Below, one piece after another: positions 43,533 through 51,827 of a DNA stretch of 64,000 nucleotides (position 1 is its first letter; each line of letters opens with the position of its first letter). The position numbers were made by a program, and so were the translations under genes. The stretch is from Coleofasciculus sp937127375 (GTDB taxonomy: Bacteria > Cyanobacteriota > Cyanobacteriia > Cyanobacteriales > Coleofasciculaceae). The notes under the pieces are model-generated. The model worked only from the letters and a program-made list of their open reading frames with translations. It had not been told where the DNA came from and made no database searches. The stretch lies in NCBI GenBank assembly GCA_040218875.1, contig JAVJQP010000009.1. The stretch is one strand, 5' to 3'.

Positions 43533-45491
43533 TTAGAACCGTTGACCCAAACCAAACTGGACTCGGCTATCTCCTTGGTCATTAAATCCTAAATCGGCGC
43601 GAATTATACCCACAGGGGAATTGACGCGCAATCCCGCACCGTAACCAAACCCACTTCCCGGTTTACCCCGCACCACACCCGGTTCTCCCGGTACAGTTTC
43701 ACTCGAACCCAAATCCGATGCAAAGTCAGCAAAAACAACCGCGCCCACTGGATTAAAGATGGGAATCCGATACTCCGCCGACGCTAAAACATAACTGCGC
43801 CCTGTTCCGACATCCCCTGTACCATAGCCTCGCACCGAATTTTGACCGCCGAGGTTAAAGGCGTTGTAGGGGGGTAAATCACCAATCGTGGTTCCTCCCT
43901 GAACGTTAAATGCCAAGACTTCTTGACTATTACCATTAAAGACATCAACGGGAACATACTGGGAGTAGTTTGCCTCCAGGCGATTCATCAAAATACTACC
44001 ATTACCAATCGGTACAGACTGTTCGGTACTCAGACGCACCACAGAACCTTGGGTGGGATTGACAGGATTGTCTCGTTTATCCCGCGTCACTCCAGCAGAA
44101 ACGGTAACTAAATCATCAATTCCGTTATCACTGAAGGAGAGACGATTCCCGAATTCATCAACCGCATTAATGTCGCCGTCACTATCACGAATACTGGTAC
44201 GGGTATAGTTGACGCCTACCGACGCATCCCATTCCTCATTCACGGGTTTGGATAAGCTGACACCACCGCCAAACTGTCCTTCACGGGGATCATCACCATT
44301 GGCGAGATCAACATCATCATCGAATGTTTGGGATACAGTACGACGCCGAAACGTATTCACGTTATATCCGGGTTGTTCTGGATTACTGGCCCGATAGGGT
44401 CTACCATAGTTGCCATCAAACTGGAAATCACGACGGCTAAACTGTATATTCAATCCCAGTTTCTGGTTCACACCACCAAGATTAAAGTCGTTATAGCTGA
44501 GAGTACCAAAAACACCACTGTCATTGCTATATCCAGCACCTGCATTTACGCCACGAGCTGATCGTTCAATCAGATTATAAATAACATCGACATTTCTAGC
44601 ATCACCATTCAGGGAAATGTCTACCTGCTCAAATAATCCCAATTGGTAAAGCTGTTGCAAGTCTTGGCGGACAACCTCTACATTAAAGACTTGACCCGGT
44701 TGTAGGTTCAATTCCCGATTGATAAAATCCTCGTGAGTTCGTCCGTCTGTGGGTTCGCCTTCTTCGTCGAGGAAGCGGAAATTAACATCACTGACGACGC
44801 CTTCGGCTACTTCAACTGTAATTACCCCATCGGGTGTCGATCGCACGTCTAAAACCTGTGCCAAGATATAGCCATTGTCTTCATACCATTGTTCTAACTG
44901 TTGTAAGCCTTGACGTAGGTTAGCGGGACTAACGGGTTGACCCAATTGCGGATTGAAAATAGAATCAGCTATGTCTGGGGTAAGAACCTGGTTACCGGAT
45001 AGTTCGAGCGATCGCGCGATAACGGGTTCAACCTGATAAACCACCGCCCATCCCGTGGAGTTAGCGGTTGGCGTGACACTGGCGTTAGCAAATACCCCTG
45101 TATCTAAAATCGCTTGAATATCCTGAGCCAATTGGCTTTGACTGGTTTGACCCCCTGGACGAGTGCGAATCGTTTTTAAGACAAGCTGCTGCAATTCTTC
45201 CGACACACCAACGACTTGCACGTCTGTGGCGAGAACAACTAAATCGTTAGACCGTTGAGATTGATTTAGGGTGGGAACAGATTGGGCAAATTCTGGGGTT
45301 GGCGTCGCTTCTGGAGAGGCGACGGTTCTAGGGGAAGGCGTTGCTGAGGTGGCTTCTGTGGGGACAACATAGTTTCGGGTTTCCGATGGTGGGTTAGTTG
45401 TCGGGGAATCGGGAGTCGCCATTGCTTGCTGAGTTAACTCGCTACCCACCAGCACAGCCAAAGTGGAAAAGGCAACAGCTCTATATAGCAT
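43533..45491 (-). CDS. Omp85/BamA-family outer membrane protein
   Basis: The 652-residue precursor has a signal peptide (about 1-25, MLYRAVAFSTLAVLVGSELT). A Pro/Ser/Thr linker (26-85) follows, then three POTRA-like domains (about 95-330: VVGVSEELQQLVLKTIRTRP, LELSGNQVLTPDIADSIFNP, VFNVEVVRQDLQQLYQLGLF) and a 16-strand barrel (about 335-652) with YNAFNLGGQNSVRGYGTGDV carrying the lid-loop VRGY motif. The C-terminus ends in F, as expected for outer-membrane barrels. It would insert outer membrane proteins. The Pro-rich linker and three POTRAs are typical of cyanobacteria. Confidence 0.95.
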   Translation of the reverse strand: MLYRAVAFSTLAVLVGSELTQQAMATPDSPTTNPPSETRNYVVPTEATSATPSPRTVASPEATPTPEFAQSVPTLNQSQRSNDLVVLATDVQVVGVSEELQQLVLKTIRTRPGGQTSQSQLAQDIQAILDTGVFANASVTPTANSTGWAVVYQVEPVIARSLELSGNQVLTPDIADSIFNPQLGQPVSPANLRQGLQQLEQWYEDNGYILAQVLDVRSTPDGVITVEVAEGVVSDVNFRFLDEEGEPTDGRTHEDFINRELNLQPGQVFNVEVVRQDLQQLYQLGLFEQVDISLNGDARNVDVIYNLIERSARGVNAGAGYSNDSGVFGTLSYNDFNLGGVNQKLGLNIQFSRRDFQFDGNYGRPYRASNPEQPGYNVNTFRRRTVSQTFDDDVDLANGDDPREGQFGGGVSLSKPVNEEWDASVGVNYTRTSIRDSDGDINAVDEFGNRLSFSDNGIDDLVTVSAGVTRDKRDNPVNPTQGSVVRLSTEQSVPIGNGSILMNRLEANYSQYVPVDVFNGNSQEVLAFNVQGGTTIGDLPPYNAFNLGGQNSVRGYGTGDVGTGRSYVLASAEYRIPIFNPVGAVVFADFASDLGSSETVPGEPGVVRGKPGSGFGYGAGLRVNSPVGIIRADLGFNDQGDSRVQFGLGQRF

Positions 45492-45844
45492 AAAATTAGC
45501 CTCAATCGTCCTGTTCGTTGGTTAAATTTCTTTTACGTTTGGTTAACCTGACCGAGGCTAAACCTGTGGAGTTCCAACCGATGTGCCACCTTTATATCTG
45601 ACACAATCTGTTCAGGACTTCAATCCTTTCTTCTGCGGCTGTACTCGATCTGGGTAGATTTTGCTGCTACAATACTGGAATCCAAGCCCTACCTACTAAC
45701 TGTCAGAATTAGGAGAGCGCCTGCTCTCCAGGAAATCACCATTGCGGAGTTTGACATATATTTATTAACTTTATGACCAACTAGATATATCACTCGTGTG
45801 GTGTCCTACTTCTTGCTATTGTTTAGCATTACACCAAAGTTACC
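45492..45844. other. intergenic, divergent promoters
   Basis: Contains the upstream region of the Omp85 gene. The right half is AT-rich, like the two genes that follow. No gene or clear repeat. Confidence 0.4.
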
Positions 45845-46195
45845 TTGTTTGGCAAATTAGAAAATCAAGAGTTTATTGTCGAAAAAGAAAGAATAGAAGT
45901 TATAAAGAAACATATTGAAGAATTCTACCCTTGGCAGCCTAATGATATGATGATCAAAAGACTACAGCAAGCTTTAGATAATAATCAAAAAATTAGCGGG
46001 GCAGATGCGTGTTTTTATTTTCACGAACTAAAAGAAGCTGAATTAATGGCAAATGGATATACCTACGTAGCAGCTCACAATCAAGCTATTCAGGACTATG
46101 AAGTGTCACCATTTAGTCTTTATCATCCCGATGTGATATTAGCGTTTCCTGATGATTTTAATTCAAATTGGAAAAAATTCCGGGGAATTGAATAA
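45845..46195 (+). CDS. candidate orphan C-terminal toxin domain (polymorphic-toxin type)
   Basis: The frame has no ATG near its start; the first possible initiator is TTG at 45845, giving 116 residues. The C-terminal half, ISGADACFYFHELKEAELMA, NGYTYVAAHNQAIQDYEVSP, FSLYHPDVI, resembles a domain I recall at the C-termini of Rhs/contact-dependent toxins and small stand-alone proteins; conserved His/Glu residues (HELKEAEL, AHNQA, YHPDV) could be catalytic. No secretion or repeat domain is attached. The next gene starts three bases after its stop, as immunity genes do. Both are AT-rich, suggesting acquisition as a cassette. TTG initiation or 5' truncation is possible. Confidence 0.6.
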   Translation: MFGKLENQEFIVEKERIEVIKKHIEEFYPWQPNDMMIKRLQQALDNNQKISGADACFYFHELKEAELMANGYTYVAAHNQAIQDYEVSPFSLYHPDVILAFPDDFNSNWKKFRGIE

Positions 46196-46198
46196 AAG

Positions 46199-46753
46199 AT
46201 GCAAAGTATTAAACTAGATCGTCATGTACAAGCCCGTGTATGGATTGACGAAAACCCACGAGCTATATATCCCGCAACTGAGACTATATCGAAAAATATC
46301 GCAAATGGATTAACAAAAAAAAATAAAAATAAAAATAAAAGAGGAAGTATCGAAATAATAATACCTGTTGGGGCTAGATTTTTTTACGGATTTTTGGGGG
46401 CTGAATTTTTCCCTAATGATTCAGGTAGTTTTGGAATAGAGCTATTAGTATCCACAGAGCATGAAAATATTTATGCTGAATCAATCGCTTCTGAATTCGA
46501 TCAGATAAGACTGGGACTTCCCAGCGAATACAGCCAAAGTGTACTGGCTGGTGCTATTGAGTCTTTAGCTGAAAAAAAACTTGGAGAATTTGGGTCGGGT
46601 ATCCTGAGATTTGATCAAGCTGCTCACAGTCAGATAGGTTCTTCAAACAAATTTTTTAGACATATTGCAAGAACTGTCGTTCAGTTACTAATGCTTGATC
46701 GCAGTAGGAAGGAAGAAATTAGCGAAATCGTCAAAACATACAGCTTAGTTTAA
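46199..46753 (+). CDS. candidate immunity protein partner of the toxin-like gene
   Basis: The 184-residue protein is soluble with no recognised domain: DRHVQARVWIDENPRAIYPA, IEIIIPVGARFFYGFLGAEF, EYSQSVLAGAIESLAEKKLG. A poly-Lys/Asn run (KKNKNKNKR) corresponds to an A-rich DNA tract. Its start is three bases after the toxin-like gene, so the pair must be co-translated. The immunity role is inferred from position only. Composition is more AT-rich than the neighbours. Confidence 0.55.
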   Translation: MQSIKLDRHVQARVWIDENPRAIYPATETISKNIANGLTKKNKNKNKRGSIEIIIPVGARFFYGFLGAEFFPNDSGSFGIELLVSTEHENIYAESIASEFDQIRLGLPSEYSQSVLAGAIESLAEKKLGEFGSGILRFDQAAHSQIGSSNKFFRHIARTVVQLLMLDRSRKEEISEIVKTYSLV

Positions 46754-46922
46754 GAACGGGGGAAGGAGGTATTGATTATCGGAATAGGTAAAACTGTTTG
46801 TTCGGATTTTGCAACCTAAAAATCTAGATTTAATAAGGGGCTTAAATTCCAATTGCTCATCTGAATCGATACGGTAGCTAAACCAAAAACTCCGCCAATG
46901 AAACTCTAACCAGTGAAATGAC

Positions 46923-48770
46923 ATGACCGAAAGTGGTGTACTATATCCAACTCAGGTCAAACGTTATCGCAAAACTATGCAACAGGTTGATTGGCTGATT
47001 GTCCTGCTCTACCTGATTGGTTCAATGGGGTTAGGACTTTATCTATCTCGCAAAGCTTCAGGGAGTTTGGTCGATTTTTTCGTCTCCGGGCGATCGCTCC
47101 CTTGGTGGTTAGCGGGTACAAGTATGGCAGCGACGACGTTTTCTATTGATACACCGCTTTATATTGCTGGGGTTGTGGGTAATCGCGGAATTGCCGGAAA
47201 CTGGGAATGGTGGAGTTTTGGCATCGCCCATTTGGTGATGATTTATATCTTTGCCCGATTGTGGCGACGTTCGGAAATTGTCACCGACGCGGAATTGACT
47301 GAACTGCGGTATGGCGGACGAACAGCCGCAATTTTACGGGGAACCAAAGCCTTTTTATTTGCCGTACCGATTAACTGTATTGCCATTGGCTACGCTATGC
47401 TTGCCATGATTAAAGTGGTGGATGCCTTGGAACTTTGGCAGAGTTTGGGGATTGAACCGGGGGAAAATCTGAAAATTTTGAGTGTGGTTGGTGTTAGCAT
47501 TCTGGTTTTAATTTACTCAGGTTTTGCGGGGCTTTGGGGTGTAGTCACTACCGATTTTTTTCAGTTCTTTTTAGCACTATTTGGGGCAATTGTTGTCGCG
47601 ATCGCGGCAGTCAATCATGTCGGTGGAATTCATGTCCTTGTGCCAGAAGTGCAGCAGATAACCGGACATGATATTTTATCCTTTTTTCCGATAACTGATA
47701 ATTTCCGCTGGAGTGAAACCGCTGGAATTACCGCGAGTACCTTTTTTGCCTATATCTTTCTCCAGTGGTGGACATTTCGTCGGAGTGATGGTGGTGGGGA
47801 ATTCGTGCAGCGTCTAGCGGCGTCTAAGGATGAAGCGGAGGCAGAAAAAGCGGCGTGGTTATTTAATATTCTCCATTATGTGATCAGAACTTGGCCCTGG
47901 ATACTCGTGGCGCTGGTGGCGATTGTCGTCTATCCCGATTTATCCGACCGAGAATTGGGGTATCCGAAACTGATGCTGGATTTCCTTCCCCCGGTGATGT
48001 TGGGGTTAGTGGTTACGTCTCTACTGGCTGCGTTTATGAGTACGGTATCCACATCGATTAACTGGGGCGCATCTTATTTAACCAATGACCTGTATCAGCG
48101 CTTTATCAGACCGAATGCTCAACAGTCAGAGTTGGTATTAGCGGGGCGGATTGCTTCAGTGGTGGTGACGGCATTAGGGGCGATGGCGGCGTTCTTTTCT
48201 CAGGATGTGGCAACCGTATTTCGGTTAGTGATTGCCATTGGCACCGGTCCTGGCTTAGTCTTAATCTTACGCTGGTTTTGGTGGCGAATTAACGCCATAG
48301 CTGAACTGACGGCAATGGTGGGTGGGTTTATTGTTGGGTTAACCACCAGTATCGTCCCGATTATCCAGATTGAGGAGTTTGGTTTGCGTCTATTGGTGAC
48401 GACAGTTATTACCAGTGTGTTATGGATTACAGCCCTGTTAGTGACGCCGCCAGAATCGGAGGCAACTCTAGATGAATTTTATCGTCGGGTGCGTCCAGCA
48501 GGTCCCGGTTGGCAACGTCAACAGGAAAGTACGGGGTTATTACCTGTTCAAAACCTGGGACAGGATATTAAACGGGTATTTGCCGCCATTTTATTGTTGT
48601 TTGGTACGATGTTTGCGATCGGAGGATTTCTGCTGCTACAACCCCTGACGGGTTGGGTATCCCTGATCATCGCTGTGGGTGGGGCAATGTTGCTGCGTCA
48701 GCTTAATCGGAAAAAAGCTGTACCGATGCCTAGACCGGGATTAGATGATGGGGATTATGATTCCAAGTAG
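46923..48770 (+). CDS. sodium:solute symporter family transporter
   Basis: The 615-residue protein has about 13-14 membrane helices and the SSS (LeuT-fold) pattern: LIVLLYLIGSMGLGLYLSRK, FFVSGRSLPWWLAGTSMAAT, then TFSIDTPLYIAGV in the first unwound helix. The conserved LAAFMSTVSTSINWGASYLT contains the Ser/Thr pair that forms the Na2 site. A large aromatic-rich region follows TM6. The substrate is not evident; the sequence resembles an uncharacterised bacterial subgroup of the SSS family. Met19 is an alternative start. A small membrane protein follows. Confidence 0.92.
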   Translation: MTESGVLYPTQVKRYRKTMQQVDWLIVLLYLIGSMGLGLYLSRKASGSLVDFFVSGRSLPWWLAGTSMAATTFSIDTPLYIAGVVGNRGIAGNWEWWSFGIAHLVMIYIFARLWRRSEIVTDAELTELRYGGRTAAILRGTKAFLFAVPINCIAIGYAMLAMIKVVDALELWQSLGIEPGENLKILSVVGVSILVLIYSGFAGLWGVVTTDFFQFFLALFGAIVVAIAAVNHVGGIHVLVPEVQQITGHDILSFFPITDNFRWSETAGITASTFFAYIFLQWWTFRRSDGGGEFVQRLAASKDEAEAEKAAWLFNILHYVIRTWPWILVALVAIVVYPDLSDRELGYPKLMLDFLPPVMLGLVVTSLLAAFMSTVSTSINWGASYLTNDLYQRFIRPNAQQSELVLAGRIASVVVTALGAMAAFFSQDVATVFRLVIAIGTGPGLVLILRWFWWRINAIAELTAMVGGFIVGLTTSIVPIIQIEEFGLRLLVTTVITSVLWITALLVTPPESEATLDEFYRRVRPAGPGWQRQQESTGLLPVQNLGQDIKRVFAAILLLFGTMFAIGGFLLLQPLTGWVSLIIAVGGAMLLRQLNRKKAVPMPRPGLDDGDYDSK

Positions 48771-48821
48771 TTATAAGATAGATAACAATGGCGTTACAAA
48801 TCTTTATCCAATTGGATACCT

Positions 48822-48986
48822 ATGTCTATTTTCCGTCAGTATATTGCCCCTTTTCTGATCGTCTTAGTCTTTGTCGTCGCGTTACTCGCCGTTAGCGCTC
48901 GTATCTTTTTGCCCAATGATATGGCAGCACCTGCACCTATTGAAGATGCCAATTCAGTAAGTATGAGGGGATTGGGGATGTTTTGA
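48822..48986 (+). CDS. 54-residue single-helix membrane protein
   Basis: From ATG at 48822: MSIFRQYIAPFLIVLVFVVA, then LLAVSARIFLPNDMAAPAPI and a short tail. It has one strongly hydrophobic helix (about 10-30) with a cytosolic basic start. It starts 51 bases after the symporter stop on the same strand, so it may be an accessory subunit, but a stand-alone role is equally possible. The length is below many gene-calling cut-offs. Confidence 0.55.
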   Translation: MSIFRQYIAPFLIVLVFVVALLAVSARIFLPNDMAAPAPIEDANSVSMRGLGMF

Positions 48987-49190
48987 GTATTGAGTGTGTA
49001 GGGGCGGGTTTAGGAACTTTCGTCTCGCTGTTCATGATAACTGTTGTTCAAAACCCGCCCATGGCTTACGCATGGACGAGGTTTCTTACGCTTCTTATAG
49101 CCCAGTTGCTCGTGCGAAACGTTATTGGTAAAACCCGCCCCGACAACCACGCACCCCCGCTCCCTTATTGCCTCAACTCCTGTTTATCAG
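48987..49190. repeat. GGGCGGGTTT/AAACCCGCCC elements
   Basis: TGTAGGGGCGGGTTTAGGAA at 49000 faces AAAACCCGCCCATGG at about 49052 and AAAACCCGCCCCGACAA at about 49130. Nested complementary ends can fold into alternative hairpins. Non-coding. Confidence 0.65.
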
Positions 49191-49682
49191 ATGCGTAAAT
49201 TTTTAATACCGGGCTATCAGCTACGAGTTGGCTCTCGATTGGAGAAGGCAACCTTGTTGAAGTTTCTCCAACTGAGTTACCAAGAGCTTTTCCCGCAACA
49301 GCAGGATTTTTCTCATTTAGAAGAGACAATACGACGGTATTTTTGTCAAGACACACCCTTGTGGTGGGTAGACTTAGCCAATCCTGAGGGTGACGCCGCA
49401 CCATCAAATCAACCTGTCGCTGGTTTATGGCTGGGAAATGCCATTGATCAGGTAAGTGGGGATCGCCATGCCCATGTTTTTTTACTCTACGTGATGCCAG
49501 AGCATCGGCGTCAGGGTATTGGTTCGGCACTGATGTATCATGCTGAAAACTGGGCTAGAGTTCGGGGCGATCGCCAAATTGGGTTGCAAGTGTTTGAGTC
49601 AAATCCATCGGCTGTGCGTCTTTATGATAAGTTAGGATTCCAAACCCAGTCCCTTTGGATGGTGAAACCGCTATCTGGATAA
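49191..49682 (+). CDS. GNAT-family N-acetyltransferase
   Basis: From ATG at 49191 the product has 163 residues: MRKFLIPGYQLRVGSRLEKA, LLYVMPEHRRQGIGSALMYH (with acetyl-CoA-binding R/Q-x-x-G-x-G/A as RRQGIGS), and QVFESNPSAVRLYDKLGFQT, the GNAT C-terminal motif. The acceptor is unknown; the shape is RimI-like. An in-frame ATG 66 bases upstream lies in repeat DNA and is rejected as start. Confidence 0.9.
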   Translation: MRKFLIPGYQLRVGSRLEKATLLKFLQLSYQELFPQQQDFSHLEETIRRYFCQDTPLWWVDLANPEGDAAPSNQPVAGLWLGNAIDQVSGDRHAHVFLLYVMPEHRRQGIGSALMYHAENWARVRGDRQIGLQVFESNPSAVRLYDKLGFQTQSLWMVKPLSG

Positions 49683-49826
49683 GAGTTCTGAGTGTTGACG
49701 CTTCACTTTTTCCCAGGGCATACTTTTGAGTGCGAGAATGTTCAGATGGATAAGTTGACAAAGGAAAAATAACAAATAACAAAGGACATAGGACAAATAA
49801 CCGCTGAATAAGATATTTTTTTAAAT

Positions 49827-50585
49827 ATGTATGATAATAACGAGCTAAGATTAATCGAGGCGGCAGGTGAGCTAGACAGCCCTCTGGATGAAATCGAGCC
49901 AATTGATGACCACTCAGAAGAGACTCAACCCGATCCAGAAGCGATGCTGGCTCTGCTAACCGCCCCAGAAACGCCCCAACGGATGCTGGCGGCGCGGGCT
50001 TTTTGTGAACTTCAAGATGAACGGGCAATTCCTCATCTGATTAATCTATTAAACGATGTCTGTCCGTTGGTACGAGTTAGTGCGGCTTATGCATTAGGAC
50101 GCAATCCTGATCCAACAGCCGTAGATCCTTTAATAGAGCAACTGAACCGGGATTGGAATGGTTATGTGCGTAAAGGGGTTGTTTGGGCATTAGGTAATTG
50201 CCGCGATCGCAAAGCATTGCCCAGTTTGATTGATGCCTTATGTACAGATATCTCTGCTGTGCGTTTGTGGGCAGCAAGTTCCCTAGCACAGATGGCAAAG
50301 CTAGACTATGAGGATATCGTCGCCTGTGTTCCCCCATTAATTACTGCCTTAAAGCAAGACCCCATGGCAGCAGTACGCAGTAACTGTGCTTGGTCATTAG
50401 GGCAGCTTTGTCGAGAACTCCCCTCGAATGCTATCTATGCAGGTGCAGTTGACGGTTTAATTGAAGCCTTTGCCGAAGATGAAGATATGGGCGTGCAGGA
50501 AGATGCAAAAGCTGCCCTGTTGAGAGTGGGCGATCCCCGTGCTTTACAGATGATTGAGGAAATTGAGATAGACGGATTGTTTTAG
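49827..50585 (+). CDS. HEAT-repeat protein
   Basis: The 252-residue protein has an acidic N-terminus (1-45). At least five HEAT or PBS-lyase-like helical repeats follow: PQRMLAARAFCELQDERAIP, CPLVRVSAAYALGRNPDPTA, GYVRKGVVWALGNCRDRKAL, SAVRLWAASSLAQMAKLDYE and AAVRSNCAWSLGQLCREL. In cyanobacteria such proteins include phycobilin lyases and scaffold or regulatory proteins; no phycobilisome gene is nearby, so I leave it general. Cytosolic. Confidence 0.88.
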   Translation: MYDNNELRLIEAAGELDSPLDEIEPIDDHSEETQPDPEAMLALLTAPETPQRMLAARAFCELQDERAIPHLINLLNDVCPLVRVSAAYALGRNPDPTAVDPLIEQLNRDWNGYVRKGVVWALGNCRDRKALPSLIDALCTDISAVRLWAASSLAQMAKLDYEDIVACVPPLITALKQDPMAAVRSNCAWSLGQLCRELPSNAIYAGAVDGLIEAFAEDEDMGVQEDAKAALLRVGDPRALQMIEEIEIDGLF

Positions 50586-50984
50586 GGGATTTGTCTTATG
50601 TCATTCGTCATTTGTCTTATGTCATTCGTCATACTCGCTTCCCTTCAGAAGCAAGCTACGTCTTATGTCCTTTGTTGAAGGTGACTTGCACTCTAATCGG
50701 GGCGGGTTTAGTGATATCAGGGTGACAACCTTCCCGTTAATGGTAAAACCCGCCCCTACACGCTCTCCCTCTGCTTCCCCAGCTTCCCCTGCTTCCCCAG
50801 CTTCCCCAGCTTCCCCTGCTCCCCCAGCTCTCTATTCCCTATTGCCTATCAACAGCTTCTCTCTACAGACTGATGAACTTTTTGTGTTCTCTTACCAAAA
50901 TAGAAAGGTGAATAAAAACGCAACAATAATCCGAGTCCTGCATTCTGACAGGTTGATCGGTTTTGAAGTATAGGGAGAAAAAAT
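50586..50984. other. intergenic region with simple and dispersed repeats
   Basis: It includes TTATGTCATTCGTCAT direct repeats (about 50597-50640), a GGGCGGGTTT...AAACCCGCCC element (50699-50757), and CCCAGCTTCCCCTGCTTCCC-type units at about 50768-50830. The end is AT-rich and should carry the promoter of the general-stress gene. No gene. Confidence 0.6.
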
Positions 50985-51563
50985 ATGGCTGTAGCCCAAT
51001 CACAATTAAGACATGCAATTGGCGTCTTTCCTAGTCGTCAACAGGCAGAAAATGCGCTCATGGAACTCAGAGATAGAGGATTCGATCTGGATCGAGTTTC
51101 CGTGATTGCTAAAGACGCTAGTCTCAACGAGAAAATTGGCGGTACTGACCTGCATAAAGACGGTGGCAACCAGGCTAAAGAAGGCGCTAAAGCGGGAGCG
51201 GCTGCTGGCGGTACGGTAGGCGGTTTCCTAGGTTTAATTGGTGGTCTAGGCGTATTAGCAATTCCTGGAGTCGGTGTAGCTACAGAATTAGGAATTGTTT
51301 TAGCGAATACCCTCTTAGGAGGTGTTATTGGTGGCGCTGGTGGTGGTTTAGTTGGTGCATTGATTGGTTGGGGAATCCCCGAAGATGCTGCTAAACATTA
51401 TGATGAACGAGTTTCCGTCGGCGATTACGTGGTGATTGTAGAGGGTACAGAAACCGAGATCCTGAATATGCAACCCATTTTCCAAAATCGAGGAATTCAG
51501 GATTGGGCTATCTATAATGCACCTGGCGTCAATACCAATCCTCAGATGGGTACCAGGGTATAG
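50985..51563 (+). CDS. general-stress (YflT/GsiB-like, Gly-rich hydrophobic core) protein
   Basis: The 192-residue protein has the general stress protein 17M-like N-terminus (AIGVFPSRQQAENALMELRD, RGFDLDRVSVIAKD). A Lys/Gly-rich linker leads to a Gly/Ala-rich hydrophobic pair of helices (about 72-130: AAAGGTVGGFLGLIGGLGVL, LLGGVIGGAGGGLVGALIGW) and a C-terminal ferredoxin-like strand set (GDYVVIVEGTETEILNMQPI). It probably associates with membranes under stress. GGGAGAAAAAAT precedes the ATG. A long hairpin follows the gene. Confidence 0.88.
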   Translation: MAVAQSQLRHAIGVFPSRQQAENALMELRDRGFDLDRVSVIAKDASLNEKIGGTDLHKDGGNQAKEGAKAGAAAGGTVGGFLGLIGGLGVLAIPGVGVATELGIVLANTLLGGVIGGAGGGLVGALIGWGIPEDAAKHYDERVSVGDYVVIVEGTETEILNMQPIFQNRGIQDWAIYNAPGVNTNPQMGTRV

Positions 51564-51636
51564 GTATAAGGATGGACAATGTTCATCCGATAAGATTTAA
51601 GAAATGGTGGGGATAAGTCCTCGCCGTTTGTTTTTT

Positions 51637-51689
51637 GATATCCTCCCCAACCTCTCTCCCAATGGTCGATTGAGGTTGGGGAGGATATC
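51637..51689. terminator. 18-bp-arm hairpin after the general-stress gene
   Basis: GATATCCTCCCCAACCTC (51637-51654) pairs perfectly with GAGGTTGGGGAGGATATC (51672-51689) across a 17-base loop. It is preceded by TTTTTT, so it terminates better for transcription from the right. It is the strongest hairpin in the window and may also be a dispersed element. Confidence 0.65.
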
Positions 51690-51827
51690 ATTTCATTACT
51701 GATGAGACGTCCTGGTTCATAGTTCTAGGCAACCCATTCATCAAACCCTTATTATGGAAGCATTTCAATTAAGTGTGTTTCTTCCATCTATAACGGATGT
51801 GTAAAGCGGAACTTGTCTAACGATTTT

